NCBI GenBank assembly: GCA_007026445.1
Contig: VDMD01000009.1
Span: 868,001-932,000 of the forward strand
DNA from: Schizophyllum amplum
Lineage: Eukaryota; Basidiomycota; Agaricomycetes; Agaricales; Schizophyllaceae
Direction of reading: 5' to 3'
Length of the DNA: 64,000 bases
In this document: positions 11,616-21,872 of the stretch, piece by piece
How the letters are laid out: every line of letters begins with the position of its first letter
How positions within the stretch are numbered: position 1 is the first letter of the stretch
Program-made: the position numbers and the translations under genes
Notes under the pieces: generated by a model
What the model was told of the DNA's origin: nothing
What the model saw: only the letters and a program-made list of their open reading frames with translations
Database searches by the model: none

Positions 11616-12444
11616 ATGACGGACGCGCACCCGACGATTACAGTTCACCTCGTACGCCGTCTCGTGCGCCGTCCCCTCCCCCTCACTCACTTGCATAGGT
11701 ACTAGACCGCCAGAATGGGAAGGATGTGTTGACAGGAGTCCTACATGCAATCCTTTTCCACCGATTGTTCGGCACGGTGAAGCCACAGACGTTCGAGGTG
11801 CTAGATATTACTATGGCAGGTCCCCCTCATCCTGGACTGTACGCATATACTGACAGGATCTATCCATTTCTGTGCTATGAAGCCTGGCGTTTCTGATGCT
11901 GCGATGGAACGCTTAGTACACGACAAGGTGGACACATTCTGGCGAACCATTGAAGGTGCAGCTGAAAAGCGGGGACAGGTGCGAAGATCCGTACATCTTG
12001 CGCTACTCTTATCAATCCTCCTTCCCAGCTCACGGTTACCTTCTCGGAGAAGAGACCAAAAAAAAGCTGGTTTCAAGTCTACGTGGGCGAGGAAGATGTC
12101 GCCTGGGAACAATGGTATGCCCTTCCCTTCAGCATGACCTTTCCCATATCACCATGCTGAAATCTTCTAGGATTGTCAACGCTGAACTGCGCCAACCTCG
12201 AGGCGAGCGCGGTGAGTCCTCACGCGCTTCTTGGTAATAAGCGCTGAACGCTGATTCGTTTCCAGACCGTCAGGCGTTCGATGCCACCCTCGCTAGCGCG
12301 CTCAGGAAAGCGATGATGACCATGCTCACGCACACGTCGTCTGAGAAAGGCCGCGCCGCGGTCCCCCTCATCACGAACGCATCTGGCATATCCCCCTTCC
12401 CCTTCCGCATAGCAGGCATCGTGGCGGGCGCGGAGGTGGCATAG
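11616..12444 (+). CDS. ATG101: Autophagy-related protein 101 (HORMA)
   Basis: Six exons: 11616-11651, 11699-11819, 11857-11978, 12029-12114, 12171-12211, 12266-12444; 194 residues, close to the usual ~200. Family signatures: VLHAILFHRLFGTVKPQT near the N-terminus, VLDITMAGSIHFCAM, the TVTFSEKRPKKSWFQVYVGE hairpin, then WEQWIVNAE (equivalent of human WEVWTVKV) and the C-terminal SPFPFRIAG. ATG101 is a HORMA-fold partner of ATG13 in the ATG1/ULK1 complex that starts autophagosome formation. It replaces Atg29/Atg31 in fungi that keep it, so its presence fits a basidiomycete. The start codon gives the conserved TITVHLVLDRQ beginning through a phase-0 intron. Confidence 0.92.
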
Positions 12445-13261
12445 TTTGCTGCCTTACTCACGCCCCGTGAACGCTTTCCGTACGAATACTTGGAAAACAC
12501 CACATACATACTCTGCTCCTATAGTCGGTCGATTCGGACGCTCGTGTATCCTAGACTCGCTCTCATGTGCATACCCACCTGTTGTAAACTACCATCCGAT
12601 GAACATGACAAATTGAATAAAATGTAGCCCTTCCGCTGAACTTTGGACGCCTGTCATCGTCTCGATGTATACTCACGCAGCACCAATGGATGGGAGAAAA
12701 CGGTTCAGCAGGTATTTGTTGACCACGATGCAATCCGTCAAAGGCCCATTTCAAACATGCTGTAATGGCTCAACGGGAATGCGGCAGGTTCTTCACCGGT
12801 CCAAGCCCCAAGTGCGCTGTTTCAAGACCATCCCCTCCAGAAAACTTGGTTTCCACAGCCCCTCGGCGCGCAAGCGCTGGCTTCGGGCTTGGAATAATCT
12901 GTCCTTGTCAGGCCAGGGAAGCAATTCCGCAACCTGCAGGACTCGCCGAGTTAGTCTTCGGAGACCAGGACGTGTCGTCAGACGCGCTGAGGCTCGGGCC
13001 TGCTGCAAACTTTTGCTCGTTTTTACTACTTTTTGGGGGTTTTGTTGCTCGTGTTTGAGAGACTCAATGGTAGAAAATTGTGTATACAGTGATGAGGACA
13101 GTACAGGCAACAACCACAAACCCATCCCTGCTCAGACTGACTCCGATGTTCATCTTGTGCTCTTACTGCGACGGGAAATGACGCGCTCAAACAGTGCGAA
13201 GACAGTGGTGGTGTGTGTAGATGCATTCCAGCACGTATGGCTATCGTTATGGAGTAAACGA
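12445..13261. other. Intergenic between convergent genes, nothing recognised
   Basis: 817 bases between the ATG101 and mL59 stop codons (tail to tail). It must carry both 3' untranslated regions. No repeat landmark of family R, no RNA gene and no credible coding frame were seen; the long frame at 12665-13486 overlaps mL59 antisense and is a shadow. Confidence 0.5.
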
Positions 13262-14260
13262 CTAGAACGGCAGCTTCCCCTTCGTCGTGCGCGGCACCGC
13301 AAGGGGATCGGGACGGCGGCTCCTGTAGAACTAGATAAATGTTCGTCAGTACCCACCCTTCTCCACTTGAAAATAAGAAGCAACGCACCTCCTTGTACTC
13401 CCGCACCCGCTTCGGCATATCCCGCATCCGAACCACGGTCTTGCCGTGGCGGATGTGCGCGACGCGCTCGTGCTTGTGGCCCTTGAACATACGACGCTTG
13501 CCCGAGTAGAGGCGCGCGACGGGCGCCTCGCGCGCGTGGTGCTCGCCGATCCAGTGCAGCGCGCCGGTCCACTGGCCGGAGAGCTGGCGGAGGGCCTTGC
13601 GCTGTCGCCGGCGGTACTCTTGGGCGGGGACGGCGGGAGCGGCGTCTGCTTCCTCTTCGAGGGGCGCGGGTTGGGCTTGCGCTGTTGTGGGGGCTTCAGC
13701 GGACGGCGCAGTCTCCGAGGGCGCGGTCATGGCTTCTGCGGGCTCGGCCTTGATGTCCGCGGAGGTGACCGGTGTCCCTTCCTGTGCGACGGGCTTCGCG
13801 GACGCGGCGGGCTGCTTGGTCTTCGCAGCCTTCGTCTGAACTTGCAGCGGCAGCGGGTTCTTGGGACCGCTGGGAAGGAGGTGCAGCATGCCCGCGGCCT
13901 TCGCCTTCTTCACCAGGTCGGCCTGACGGCGGAGGGAGTACTTCGGACCTTTCCATTTGCCAGTCACCGGGTGTTTACTGGGGAGGAAGGGGTTCTGGAA
14001 TTGCGCGCGCTGCGGGACGTCCGGATTGAGGGTGCGCGGGTTCGGGAGGAGCTGCAAGCGAGAAGGGACTGGTAAGGCGGGGCTGCATAGCCGGAGTATG
14101 GGCAACGCACCTGCGGGTTCATCCTCCGTGCCAGTTCGGGGTTCATCTGCTTGGGGTCGGTGGTGTCGACGCCGAGGCGAGGCAGCGCCATCTTCGCGCC
14201 TTGTATTTCGTGCAGGCGAAACGCGCGCACGGCGCGCACCGCGGTCTCCCGGTACGACAT
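13262..14260 (-). CDS. MRPL25: Mitochondrial large-subunit ribosomal protein mL59
   Basis: Exons 14111-14260, 13389-14051 and 13262-13330 give 293 residues. The N-terminal part (MSYRETAVRAVRAFRLHEIQ, then LLPNPRTLNPDVP and NPFLPSKHPVTGKWKGPKYS, then LRRQADLVKKAKAAGMLHLL) is the mL59 domain of fungal mitoribosomes (yeast Mrpl25). A low-complexity Ala/Pro/Lys/Glu linker of about 90 residues follows. A basic C-terminal block (RLYSGKRRMFKGHKHERVAH, RHGKTVVRMRDMPKRV, EFYRSRRPDPLAVP) contacts RNA by analogy and is typical of basidiomycete homologues. The longer antisense-like frame extending to 14345 is a readthrough of both introns. The mL59 assignment is strong; the symbol follows yeast. Confidence 0.85.
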
Positions 14261-14469
14261 GGTGCGCAAAAGACCTGCTCAGAGCTTCCAAAAGGTTGAA
14301 AGTAAGTCCTGGGCACAGCAAAAGGATTAGACGAGTCGCACTCACGGACGACGAGCGCGCGTCGGGATGGGTGGTGGCGAGAACGGACGAATTGGGAGGG
14401 GTGATCGCGCTTGGATGTCAAATTCCCACGGTCGTCCTGCTTTGGCGACAAACCTCGTTTGCAGCTCTT

Positions 14470-15126
14470 CTCTCAAACCATCACTGCAGCAGGTTCAAGG
14501 CCGCGATGCTCGCCACGCACAGAACGCCCTCCGGCGTCCTCCTTTGCGAGCGGGCCAAGGTCTGAGTGATGCACCCCTCAATGTGTCCCAGCTGGACCCG
14601 GCTGTAAAATTAATCAGCTGAGCGACGTACCAGAAATGCCACGCGTCTACCCTGGCCGCGGTCGGTCGTGCACCTTCTGTGGAAGCCGCCCTCTCGTACC
14701 GCGGAGGGGCCCGTGAAATCGAGTAACATCGATGGAGGCTCCGGTGGATGATGTGCTGAAAGTCGTCGTGGTGCCCGGGCGCGCTCTCCACCCCCTGCGC
14801 CTGCTGCCAGCTCACTTGTCCCACCCCGATCTGCACAGAAGCCTTCCTCGGGGGGCACGGAATTCGGCCCTCTGTTGCAGGGTCGCTCGCTAGAGTGCGG
14901 GTACCCTGTGCCCCAGGTCCCTTGTGCATACTGGCTCGTGTGTAGGATCCGCTGTGCGGGTGGTGTGGGCGCCGTTCTGACGGTGTTGTAAGCTGGCAGC
15001 GTAGGGGACGGGCGCGTCCTTGAGTGCAATTCGCGGCTCGCTTCGCTCCGTAGCAAGCGTAACTCGATTCAGACTACTCTCTATCTGCTGCGCCAATTTT
15101 TTCCTCCCCTTCCAGGCTTCTGCCTG
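14470..15126 (+). repeat. Interspersed repeat family R, copy R3
   Basis: Landmarks: GCAGGTTCAAGGCCGCGATG near 14482; GCGGGCCAAGGTCTGAGTGA near 14550; CGTGGTGCCCGGGCGCGC near 14768; AGTGCAATTCGCGGCTCGC near 15024; AACTCGATTCAGACTACTCT at 15061; CTGCTGCGCCAATTTTTTCC; terminal hairpin CAGGC-ttct-GCCTG at 15113-15126. It sits upstream of the mL59 start with the start-proximal end overlapping that gene's upstream region. Confidence 0.85.
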
Positions 15127-15278
15127 CTGTGGATCAGTAGCTTGTATAGTGATTAGCATACTATGAATGAAAGACGATGATGTACCGCTCAGCATTGTAC
15201 GTACTTGTGCAGGGTATTCGGTGAAGCATGTCAATGTTCGCAAGTACAATGTCAGTGACGCCTACTCTCTTGATCGTC

Positions 15279-16586
15279 TAAGGCAGGGGGCACTAGGAAC
15301 CGGCACCCCTTATGTAATCATCACGTGATGTATGAGTCATAGGGTTAGGGTTGGACAAATCCCGCCGGTCGGGAGGTCGGCGGCACTCACCCACGTACCA
15401 CGGCGTGGCTTGCCCCCTGGGACTCTCTAGTGCCTCAGCATACATAAGATAATGTACTGCCATAAGCTGTTTGACGGATGAGCGCTGTATGCAGCTGTCA
15501 TGTCAGGTGGCAGAATACAATGGCTATGTAGGGATAGTCGTAAGTCTGCCCATGCTGCTGAGGCACCCAAAAGCCCTTCACTGTATGTATGTATATAACG
15601 AGTAGAGCAACTAGTAAACCAGAGTACGTCAATAGGGGCTGTTTGATCCGTCAAAACTCGCCACTGAACAGAACGCGAGATACGCGATCCAGTTCCAAAC
15701 GCATCCAGTACAGAGTTGTAACTCGTCGTTGGAGCGGGCATGACGGGCGCTGGACCGGCTCGTCCCCGCCAAAAAGCCCTGATGTCATGGTTGTAACTCG
15801 GAATACGAGTTCCAAACTCATCCACAACTCCCAGCAAACAAAACTCGTTCAGAGCGAGTTTTGACGGATCAAACAGCCCCTAATGGTAAAATTTAACGAA
15901 GATCAGCGTTACCCGATGACTTACGGTTTTTGTAAACCGTGGGACATCCGAGTCGTCTCGGAGACGCGCGTGCATGAGCTTGTCCTAGTCATCACCATCT
16001 GATTCCTCGGCGTAAAAGACTAATTACTGGGCGATATAATGGACTGCTGCCTCATAATAAACCGTGACAATGCTGGGGACGGTTCTTGAAAGCTTGAAGG
16101 GCTCGGTGTTTTTGTGAGTCGCAACATTGACACATCTTCTACCACTGGGTTTGTCTTTTCTTCACCAAATTGTGAGGCAGGCCTTTACGGCGGGTCGTCT
16201 GCTCTTCAGCATGCATTTCTGCAGGCGCTAGGGCGTGTCATGCTGTCGCAACGGCGCGTTCGTCGACGCGCCGGAGTCCGGCACGGTCACGTGAGCGCAT
16301 CACGTGACTGGACAAAAGTCCGAACTTCAATTTTCGAAAACCCCTCCAGAGACGTTCCCCAGACCTGCCGAGTCGTTTGCCGTCAAAAAAACAGATCAGC
16401 CCATAACTTCCTCATTTTTTGGAATATCTCAATTCTGCTCAATAGGAACTGTATGTGAAGCACATAGCTACATTTTGTATTACGCAGAAGGGCGGAGAAT
16501 GAGCGGGGGAGAGGCAGGGAACGGCGACAAAGTGGCGGCTGATCTGCTTACATAAGGGGTGCCGGTTCCTGATGCCCCCTGCCTTA
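15279..16586. mobile_element. DNA-transposon-like element with 39-base terminal inverted repeats
   Basis: 15279-15317 and 16548-16586 are inverted copies of one 39-base sequence (37 of 39 match; the differences are at two adjacent positions). Ends read TAAGGCAGGGGGCA inward. TA at each outer end could be the target duplication. Length 1,308 bases including a 250-base element nested inside. No transposase frame was found, so it is non-autonomous or decayed. Internal CACGTGA palindromes occur near 15321 and 16289-16304. Confidence 0.8.
15633..15882. mobile_element. Nested MITE with 28-base perfect terminal inverted repeats
   Basis: 15633-15660 and 15855-15882 are perfect inverted copies over 28 bases, beginning TA-GGGGCTGTTTGATCC. 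Total 250 bases, non-coding, with further internal GAGTT/AACTC words. TA flanks are shared by the repeat ends, so the duplication is TA or is part of the repeat. It lies wholly inside the 15279-16586 element and so inserted after it. Confidence 0.85.
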
Positions 16587-16816
16587 CCTTGTCACCGACC
16601 TCTGGAGGTCGTGCACGACAGGTGCGCGAAGTCCTGCAGAAAGGCTTGCCAGTAAGGACATGCATTGATCAGAATGCGACACTTTGCATTGGGAGGCACA
16701 CGCGCCGCGACGCGCCTATGGACGCGTCGGGCTGACGTCGATGACGTCGTGCGCGGTTGGACTGGTCGCGCGACCTGCATCTGCATGGCTTGCTTCCCGA
16801 CTCTATATGTCGAATT

Positions 16817-18706
16817 ATGAACCTCTCCTCTCTTCTACGGTCGCATAATGGCTTCTCCGCTCGACCATCCCTCTCTGCGCGCGCCCTCAAAACGGTGCAT
16901 GCATCCTCGATAGCGAGTCGAGTATCGCAGTCGCGGGCTATATCTTCGTGTATACCTTGCGTTTCGCCTGCCTGGAGGCACCAGAGGCGAGGGTACGCGC
17001 GGCAGCTTACGCCGGACGCGACGAAGATCGATCACTCGCAGTTCCTCTCGCAGGCGTCACCGGGCGCGAAGTGGGACAAGCGCCCGCCATCGCAGGATAC
17101 GGGCGAGGAAGAGGCTGAATTGGAAGATGCAGTAGATGGGAAAGGTACGCGCAGCTATGGTTTAGTGTTCACACACACATTGTATTCCCCATCCCGGGCC
17201 CGCTCATCTGTCCCATTTCTCGCAGTCAGTGGACTCTACTGACACTCCATATCACAGGCAAGCTCTTGCCCACCGCATCCCACCTCTTCAAGCTCATCCT
17301 CCCGCTGGCCGACGTTGCGAACCGCCGTGGCGAGACCAACCGCGTCGCACCTCCCATCGTCTTCCTTCTGCACCCCTCCCAGCCCCTCTCGCATGTCTGC
17401 CGCCTCATCGCGTCGGGACTGCACTCCCCGCCCGACAGCGTCGAATTCCACAGCACGTCCCCTTCAGGACGCGTGTCACAGTGGTCAGACTCGACGGATG
17501 TGGCGGACTTCATGCGCGACGCGGCGCGCGCGGCCAAATTCTCTATCGCCGTAATTTACCCAGACGACCCGGTGAGTACGAATATACATACGTCTCCATC
17601 CCGTGGTAGTATCCAATCTGCCATTCAAACATCTCTTCGCGGTTCTTGTGGCAATTGACTGACGACTATCTCTGCAGAAGGAGACCGTCATCGACGTACA
17701 AGTGCCGAGCTTCGCGTCGCGGACGCGGTTCTTGCGCCGCCGACTGGCTGTCATTGAGAGCCAGCTGGAGGGCATGGACAAGGTCAAGCGCGAGTGCGAC
17801 CACCTTGCGCGACACGGCGCACGGCGTATGGCGCTTGGCGGCTTCGGGCTTCTCGTCATGTACTGGGCCGCCGTTGCGCGCCTGACGTTCTGGGACTACG
17901 GATGGTGCGTATTCGGGCCTGTGTAGGGCTCGAGATCCACTATACTGAAAGAGACGCCGATAGGGATATCATGGAACCTATAACATACCTCTCCGGCTTG
18001 TCCACCGTTATCTGTGGCTACCTCTGGTGCGTATCTGTCTTTTCCTCGCATACTCTTTCTTCTCTCCATGTCAACTACGTAACACTTACACCCGCCTCTT
18101 AACCACAGGTTCCTCTACCAAGGCCGCGAAGTCTCCTACACGTCCGTCCTCGATCACTCCATCTCGTCCCGGCGGGAAGCCCTGTACCGCTCGCGCGGGC
18201 TCGACATCGAGCGGTATGCGGACTTTGTGGCGGAGGCGAGAAGTCTGCGCCGCGAGATCAGCAAGATTGCGGAAGACTACGACCGGGACAAGTGGGATGA
18301 TGTGGCGGAGGACGAGAATGGGGATCCGATTGACCGCAAGGACGAGAGGGACGTGCGCGCGAAGGATGTGGGCGCGGGTGATGCAAAGGATGGGAGTGAC
18401 GGGAAGGACGGGGGTGCGGCTAACGCAAAGGATATGGGCGCGAGCGACGCGAAGAGTGTGGGTGCCGGTGACGCGAAGGATGTGGGCGAGGGTGACGCGA
18501 AGGATGTGGGCGCGGGTGGCGCGAAGGATGTCGACGCAGGTGAAGTACATGCAGATGACTTCAGGGGTTCGGGCAGGGAAGCGGAGCGGGAGGAGGCGAA
18601 GGCTGAGTCTGGGGAAGACGCCGAGGGCGATCGCAGGTTGAAGAGGAGGCGCGATGAAGACAAGAGGAGACGTGCTGGGAAAGAGCGCGAGAAAAGGGAT
18701 GAATGA
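16817..18706 (+). CDS. MCU: Mitochondrial calcium uniporter pore subunit
   Basis: Exons 16817-17144, 17258-17571, 17678-17904, 17964-18026 and 18109-18706 give 509 residues. The first ~45 residues are Ser/Arg/Ala-rich without acids (MNLSSLLRSHNGFSARPS...), a mitochondrial presequence. After a matrix domain and a coiled coil (RRRLAVIESQLEGMDKVKRE), transmembrane helix 1 is near 266-287 (MALGGFGLLVMYWAAVARLT). The selectivity loop is W-D-I-M-E-P at 290-295, the canonical DIME signature, with the codon for W split by an intron. Helix 2 follows (TYLSGLSTVICGYLWFLY), then the C-terminal coiled coil GLDIERYADFVAEARSLRRE. MCU conducts Ca2+ into the matrix. The last ~170 residues are an acidic/basic tail with a degenerate repeat. 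Very confident. Confidence 0.95.
18340..18545 (+). repeat. In-frame degenerate repeat in the MCU tail
   Basis: About 9-10 residue units of the pattern DVGAGDAK / DMGASDAK / DVGEGDAK / DVGAGGAK follow one another, encoded by GC-rich repeats of about 24-30 bases. They occupy roughly residues 365-430 of MCU, C-terminal to the pore. Confidence 0.8.
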
Positions 18707-18857
18707 TCATGAAGAGGGGTTTGTGGTTGGTACTTCATTCTGCCGACTTAGAACTTTCATAGCACTTCGTGGATTAGGTGGCAAGCCAGACTTGTGTATC
18801 ATCTGTCTACGTACAACACGAACTGCGACAGCGAACTGAGAGGTAAGCCGTGTGGAT

Positions 18858-19555
18858 CCAGCAAGCTGGACAGGAGGGAAAAAATTGGCAGCAGATGCAG
18901 AGTAGTCTGAATCGAGTTTCGCATGCAGCAGCACGTGAGCGCGTCTGCAGGAAGCGAGCCGCGAATTGCACTAAAGGGCGCGCGGCGTCCCACCATCGCG
19001 TTTACCCCAGGCAGCGCCATATAGATGACCTTCTCCTGCCTTTGCGCACAGATGATCGCGAAGCGACCCCTACGCGCCCGCGCTATCCCGCATGGCGAAC
19101 CATGGCTCAATGGGACCGCGGGGGAGCACGACGGTGGTGGGCGCGCGCGCCCGGGCACCGAGGCGGATTGCAAGGCCAGCGTCGCCGTGTCCTCGTCCTT
19201 CACGCCAAAGCACGGCGTGCAAAACTTCTTGGGAAGCTCCGTCCACGCCTCACATAGAGGCGAAGGCGCCCCACGCCTCACAAAGAGGCGAAGGTGGCTG
19301 CTGACCACATATCTGGTACGCCACACGGCTGATTACCGCTGGGTCCGGCTGGAAACCGACAAGGGTGCGTCACTCAGACCTTGGCCCGCTCGCGAGAGGA
19401 GAGCGCTGGGAGCGTCCTGTACGGGGCGAGCATCGCGGCCTTGGACCTGCTGCGTTGGTTGAGGAGAAGAAAGGCGATCGGCGGCGCTTGAATGGCATCG
19501 ATGCGTTTGCTGACTAAGCCTAAACTCACGGTCATGTGGCTCTGCAAGTTCAACT
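18858..19555 (-). repeat. Interspersed repeat family R, copy R4
   Basis: Minus-strand copy. Read on that strand it runs from the pyrimidine tract and GCAGGTCCAAGGCCGCGATG (near 19445) through GCGGGCCAAGGTCTGAGTGA (near 19385), a GTGCCCGGGCGCGCGCGCCC block (near 19150), AGTGCAATTCGCGGCTCGC (near 18965), AACTCGATTCAGACTACTCT (near 18910) and CCAATTTTTTCC to the hairpin CCAGC-tt-GCTGG at 18858-18869. Confidence 0.85.
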
Positions 19556-19889
19556 TGAGCAATTACCGCCTTCCATGTGGAAACCAGGAAAGTGCGGTTG
19601 CTGAGGGCATTGAAAGATTCAAAATGTCTTTATTGCTGTAAGTGAAATAGTGATTCAAGCTGCGCCAGGCTAGAGAACCTGCACGGCCAAGACTCGGCAT
19701 TGAATATTGAGGCCAGACAGTTGACTCAGCAATATTGAGAGCTCGAGGCTATCAGCGAGACAGGTCAGATGCCGATAGCGGCGTACTTAAGGGCAGAGCC
19801 TGCCAGAATTGGAATATCCAAGGTGAACTCTGCACATCAAAGCCAGCTGGGGCATACCTTCATTGACCGTCAAATCCACTCTAAGTATC

Positions 19890-20265
19890 ATGTCCTCTAC
19901 CGTTTACCGGTTACCTTGTGACCGGCGCGAACCAAGGCATCGGTATGTTTCTCCTATCACATAGGCCGCGGATAACAGACAGTTCGTAAGGCGTGCGATA
20001 AGTACGCAGTTGGCTGCCAGACCGGACGCGGTAGTCTTTGCGGGAGGGCGGGACCCCTCCGCAGCTGCAGAGCTGAATGCGCTCGTCTGCGCATATTCCG
20101 GCCGAGTGCATGTCACCAACATGTCGAAAGACGCCCTCGCCAACGACCCAGGCGTAGATTTGTTGATGGCGAGATCTCCGTTTATCACGACGGCTGAACT
20201 GAGTGCACGCGGCATACTTGAGCGTTGCCATCCGGAAGACCCACGGCGGTCAGTTCGTAGACTAA
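19890..20265 (+). pseudogene. Short-chain dehydrogenase relic, frameshifted and internally deleted
   Basis: From the ATG at 19890 the frame begins like a short-chain dehydrogenase, but GTTTACC (19902-19908) is followed by a near copy GGTTACC (19909-19915). Ignoring the seven-base copy gives VYLVTGANQGIG, the Rossmann NAD(P) motif, ending at a normal intron donor. The next exon gives QLAARPDAVVFAGGRDPSAA. The middle of the family (NAG motif, YxxxK catalytic pair) is absent. A C-terminal piece resembling THGGQFVD ends at a stop at 20263-20265. Both a frameshift and a large internal loss make this a relic. Sequence error could explain the first but not the second. Confidence 0.6.
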
Positions 20266-20606
20266 ACTGGCTTGGGAAAATGGCCATTGTAAGGCGCATG
20301 TTTCGACCTGAAATACTGTGAATAGATGAAGTAGAATGTTGCACAAATCATCGTAGTCAACGTGCTTACAGCAAGTATTATTGCGAGATTGACCCGCTTC
20401 CCGGGTCTACGTTGAACGTTGAACGTCTGCCTGGGGAGACTACGTCCCGGGCCCGGTGAGGTTTACCGTCATTTCCCACCACAAAACGTACATGGATGAG
20501 TATCCTGAGACCCCAGGGCCTCCGTGCGCTGCACATGCATACATAATCCTCATGCATTGTCAAATACAACAGGACGAGATCCTCACAGGCTGACGATGTC
20601 GTAAAG
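20266..20606. other. Intergenic, nothing recognised
   Basis: 341 bases between the dehydrogenase relic and the ISG12-like gene's stop. It includes a GC-rich palindromic patch around CCCGGG words near 20400-20455. No gene seen. Confidence 0.4.
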
Positions 20607-21300
20607 TCACAGCCTCTTCGTGTCTGCTCCCTTGCCGGCCACGAGATCTTTCGCCTTCTTACCAATACACGCAGCTACCATGCCCATACCGGCGCTGAGG
20701 GCCGCGCCAGTGTCACTCCTGCGGAAGTCGTCGGCCTTCTTGCCAACGTAGGTCGTCGCACCGCCTACCGCACCACCGACGACCAGCCCTACCGCTGGTA
20801 TCATACCGGTTGCACCTGCGGCCTGCGCTCCTGCGAAAATCGATCCCGCCACAACGTTCCCGATCCCAGCCTGCATGCCGGCGGCGGCGCTGCCTGTTGA
20901 GTAGATGTGTCAGTCCAGGCGCTAAGTAGAAGGACGGATTTTGCGCTGATGGTTCGCGACGCAAAGAATGAGAGGCGATGGAAAATCACTCACCCGCAAG
21001 GACCCCTCCGGCCTGGAAGCCAACAGCACCGAGAATCGGAGGTCCGAGGAGAGGAGTGAGAATAAGCGCAGAGACAGTCGTGGCTGCAGTGACTGCAGTC
21101 GTTGTGGGATCTTCATTGTTCAGAAGAAGTTAGGCGTCAGTCAACGCGGGACATCGGGAGGAGCTTGACTGATGCACTTTTCTTGGCGTAATCAAGGGCA
21201 GAGGCGGATGCCTTGAGGGCAGCGGCAGACGCTTTGGTGATACCGTCTGCAGAAGCGTCAGTTCCGTGAGCCGCGCTGTCAGAGATCGATACGCACCCAT
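20607..21300 (-). CDS. ISG12/IFI6-like protein, copy B
   Basis: Exons on the minus strand: 21297-21300, 21178-21246, 20994-21110, 20607-20893; 158 residues. As in copy A the first exon is ATG plus G and the first intron starts GTGCGT. An amphipathic, Ala/Lys-rich N-terminal part (KASAAALKASASALDYAKK) leads into the ISG12 domain: LILTPLLGPPILGAVGFQAG, GSAAAGMQAGIGNVVAG, GMIPAVGLVVGGAVGG. It ends with a second Gly/Ala segment between two KKA(K/D)D motifs, which copy A lacks. It is predicted to be a membrane protein; function in fungi unknown. Divergent from the TPR-SET gene. Confidence 0.82.
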
Positions 21301-21872
21301 TATTGATGATTGAATCCTTGGGAACGAGTGACCGAATTTGATGGGTGGGGGTAGAGAGGTAAGGAGGAAATTCAAGCGGTCCACTGTACAGCGCGGCCTT
21401 AAGCTTATATATGACGTGCACGGCGCTTATCTGGAAGCGCCCGACGCCGTGAGCCGAAGACGGCGTCAATGCGCTTTTCGGAACACGAGACGTGAGTCAA
21501 ACTGAGAAAACCTAGTAGCCTACCAGAACACGCGCCACATTTCGCCAGACAATGAGTCCCCGTCAGTCAATTCCTAGAAAACTCCCAGCTTTCCAACTTC
21601 CTTCTGATGGACTTTCATGGCTTTGAGGACACCGACACGTCCGCGCTCACCAATCAAAAACTGAGTTTAGCCGCCCAAGGATCTGCAAGAGAGCTGAGGG
21701 AAGGCGAACCTTTGCGAACACGAGTCCGCGGCGTGACCGTGCCGATTGAACACGGTCATGTGATCGGCGTGACCGAGTACAACACGCGGAATGACTCTGA
21801 GTCGCTGATTTGGCGGCGTAAAAGCTACTATCTGCTCTGCTTGCTTCTCCCCATCATCACGTACCTATCGAG
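21301..21872. promoter_or_regulatory. Divergent intergenic region ISG12-B / TPR-SET
   Basis: 572 bases between two divergent start codons, so it should hold both promoters. An open frame at 21607-21918 runs through the start of the TPR-SET gene but shows no family resemblance and is taken as a chance frame in the 5' untranslated region. Confidence 0.4.

Noticed and set aside
12665..13486. A 273-residue frame on the plus strand
   Set aside because: Mostly antisense to mL59, basic and low in family-like patterns; a shadow.
13026..14345. A 439-residue open frame on the minus strand
   Set aside because: It reads through both introns of mL59; the spliced model matches the family and the extra ends do not.
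15340..15354. Telomere-like words TAGGGTTAGGGTT
   Set aside because: Only two units, inside a transposon-like element, and far from any chromosome end signal.
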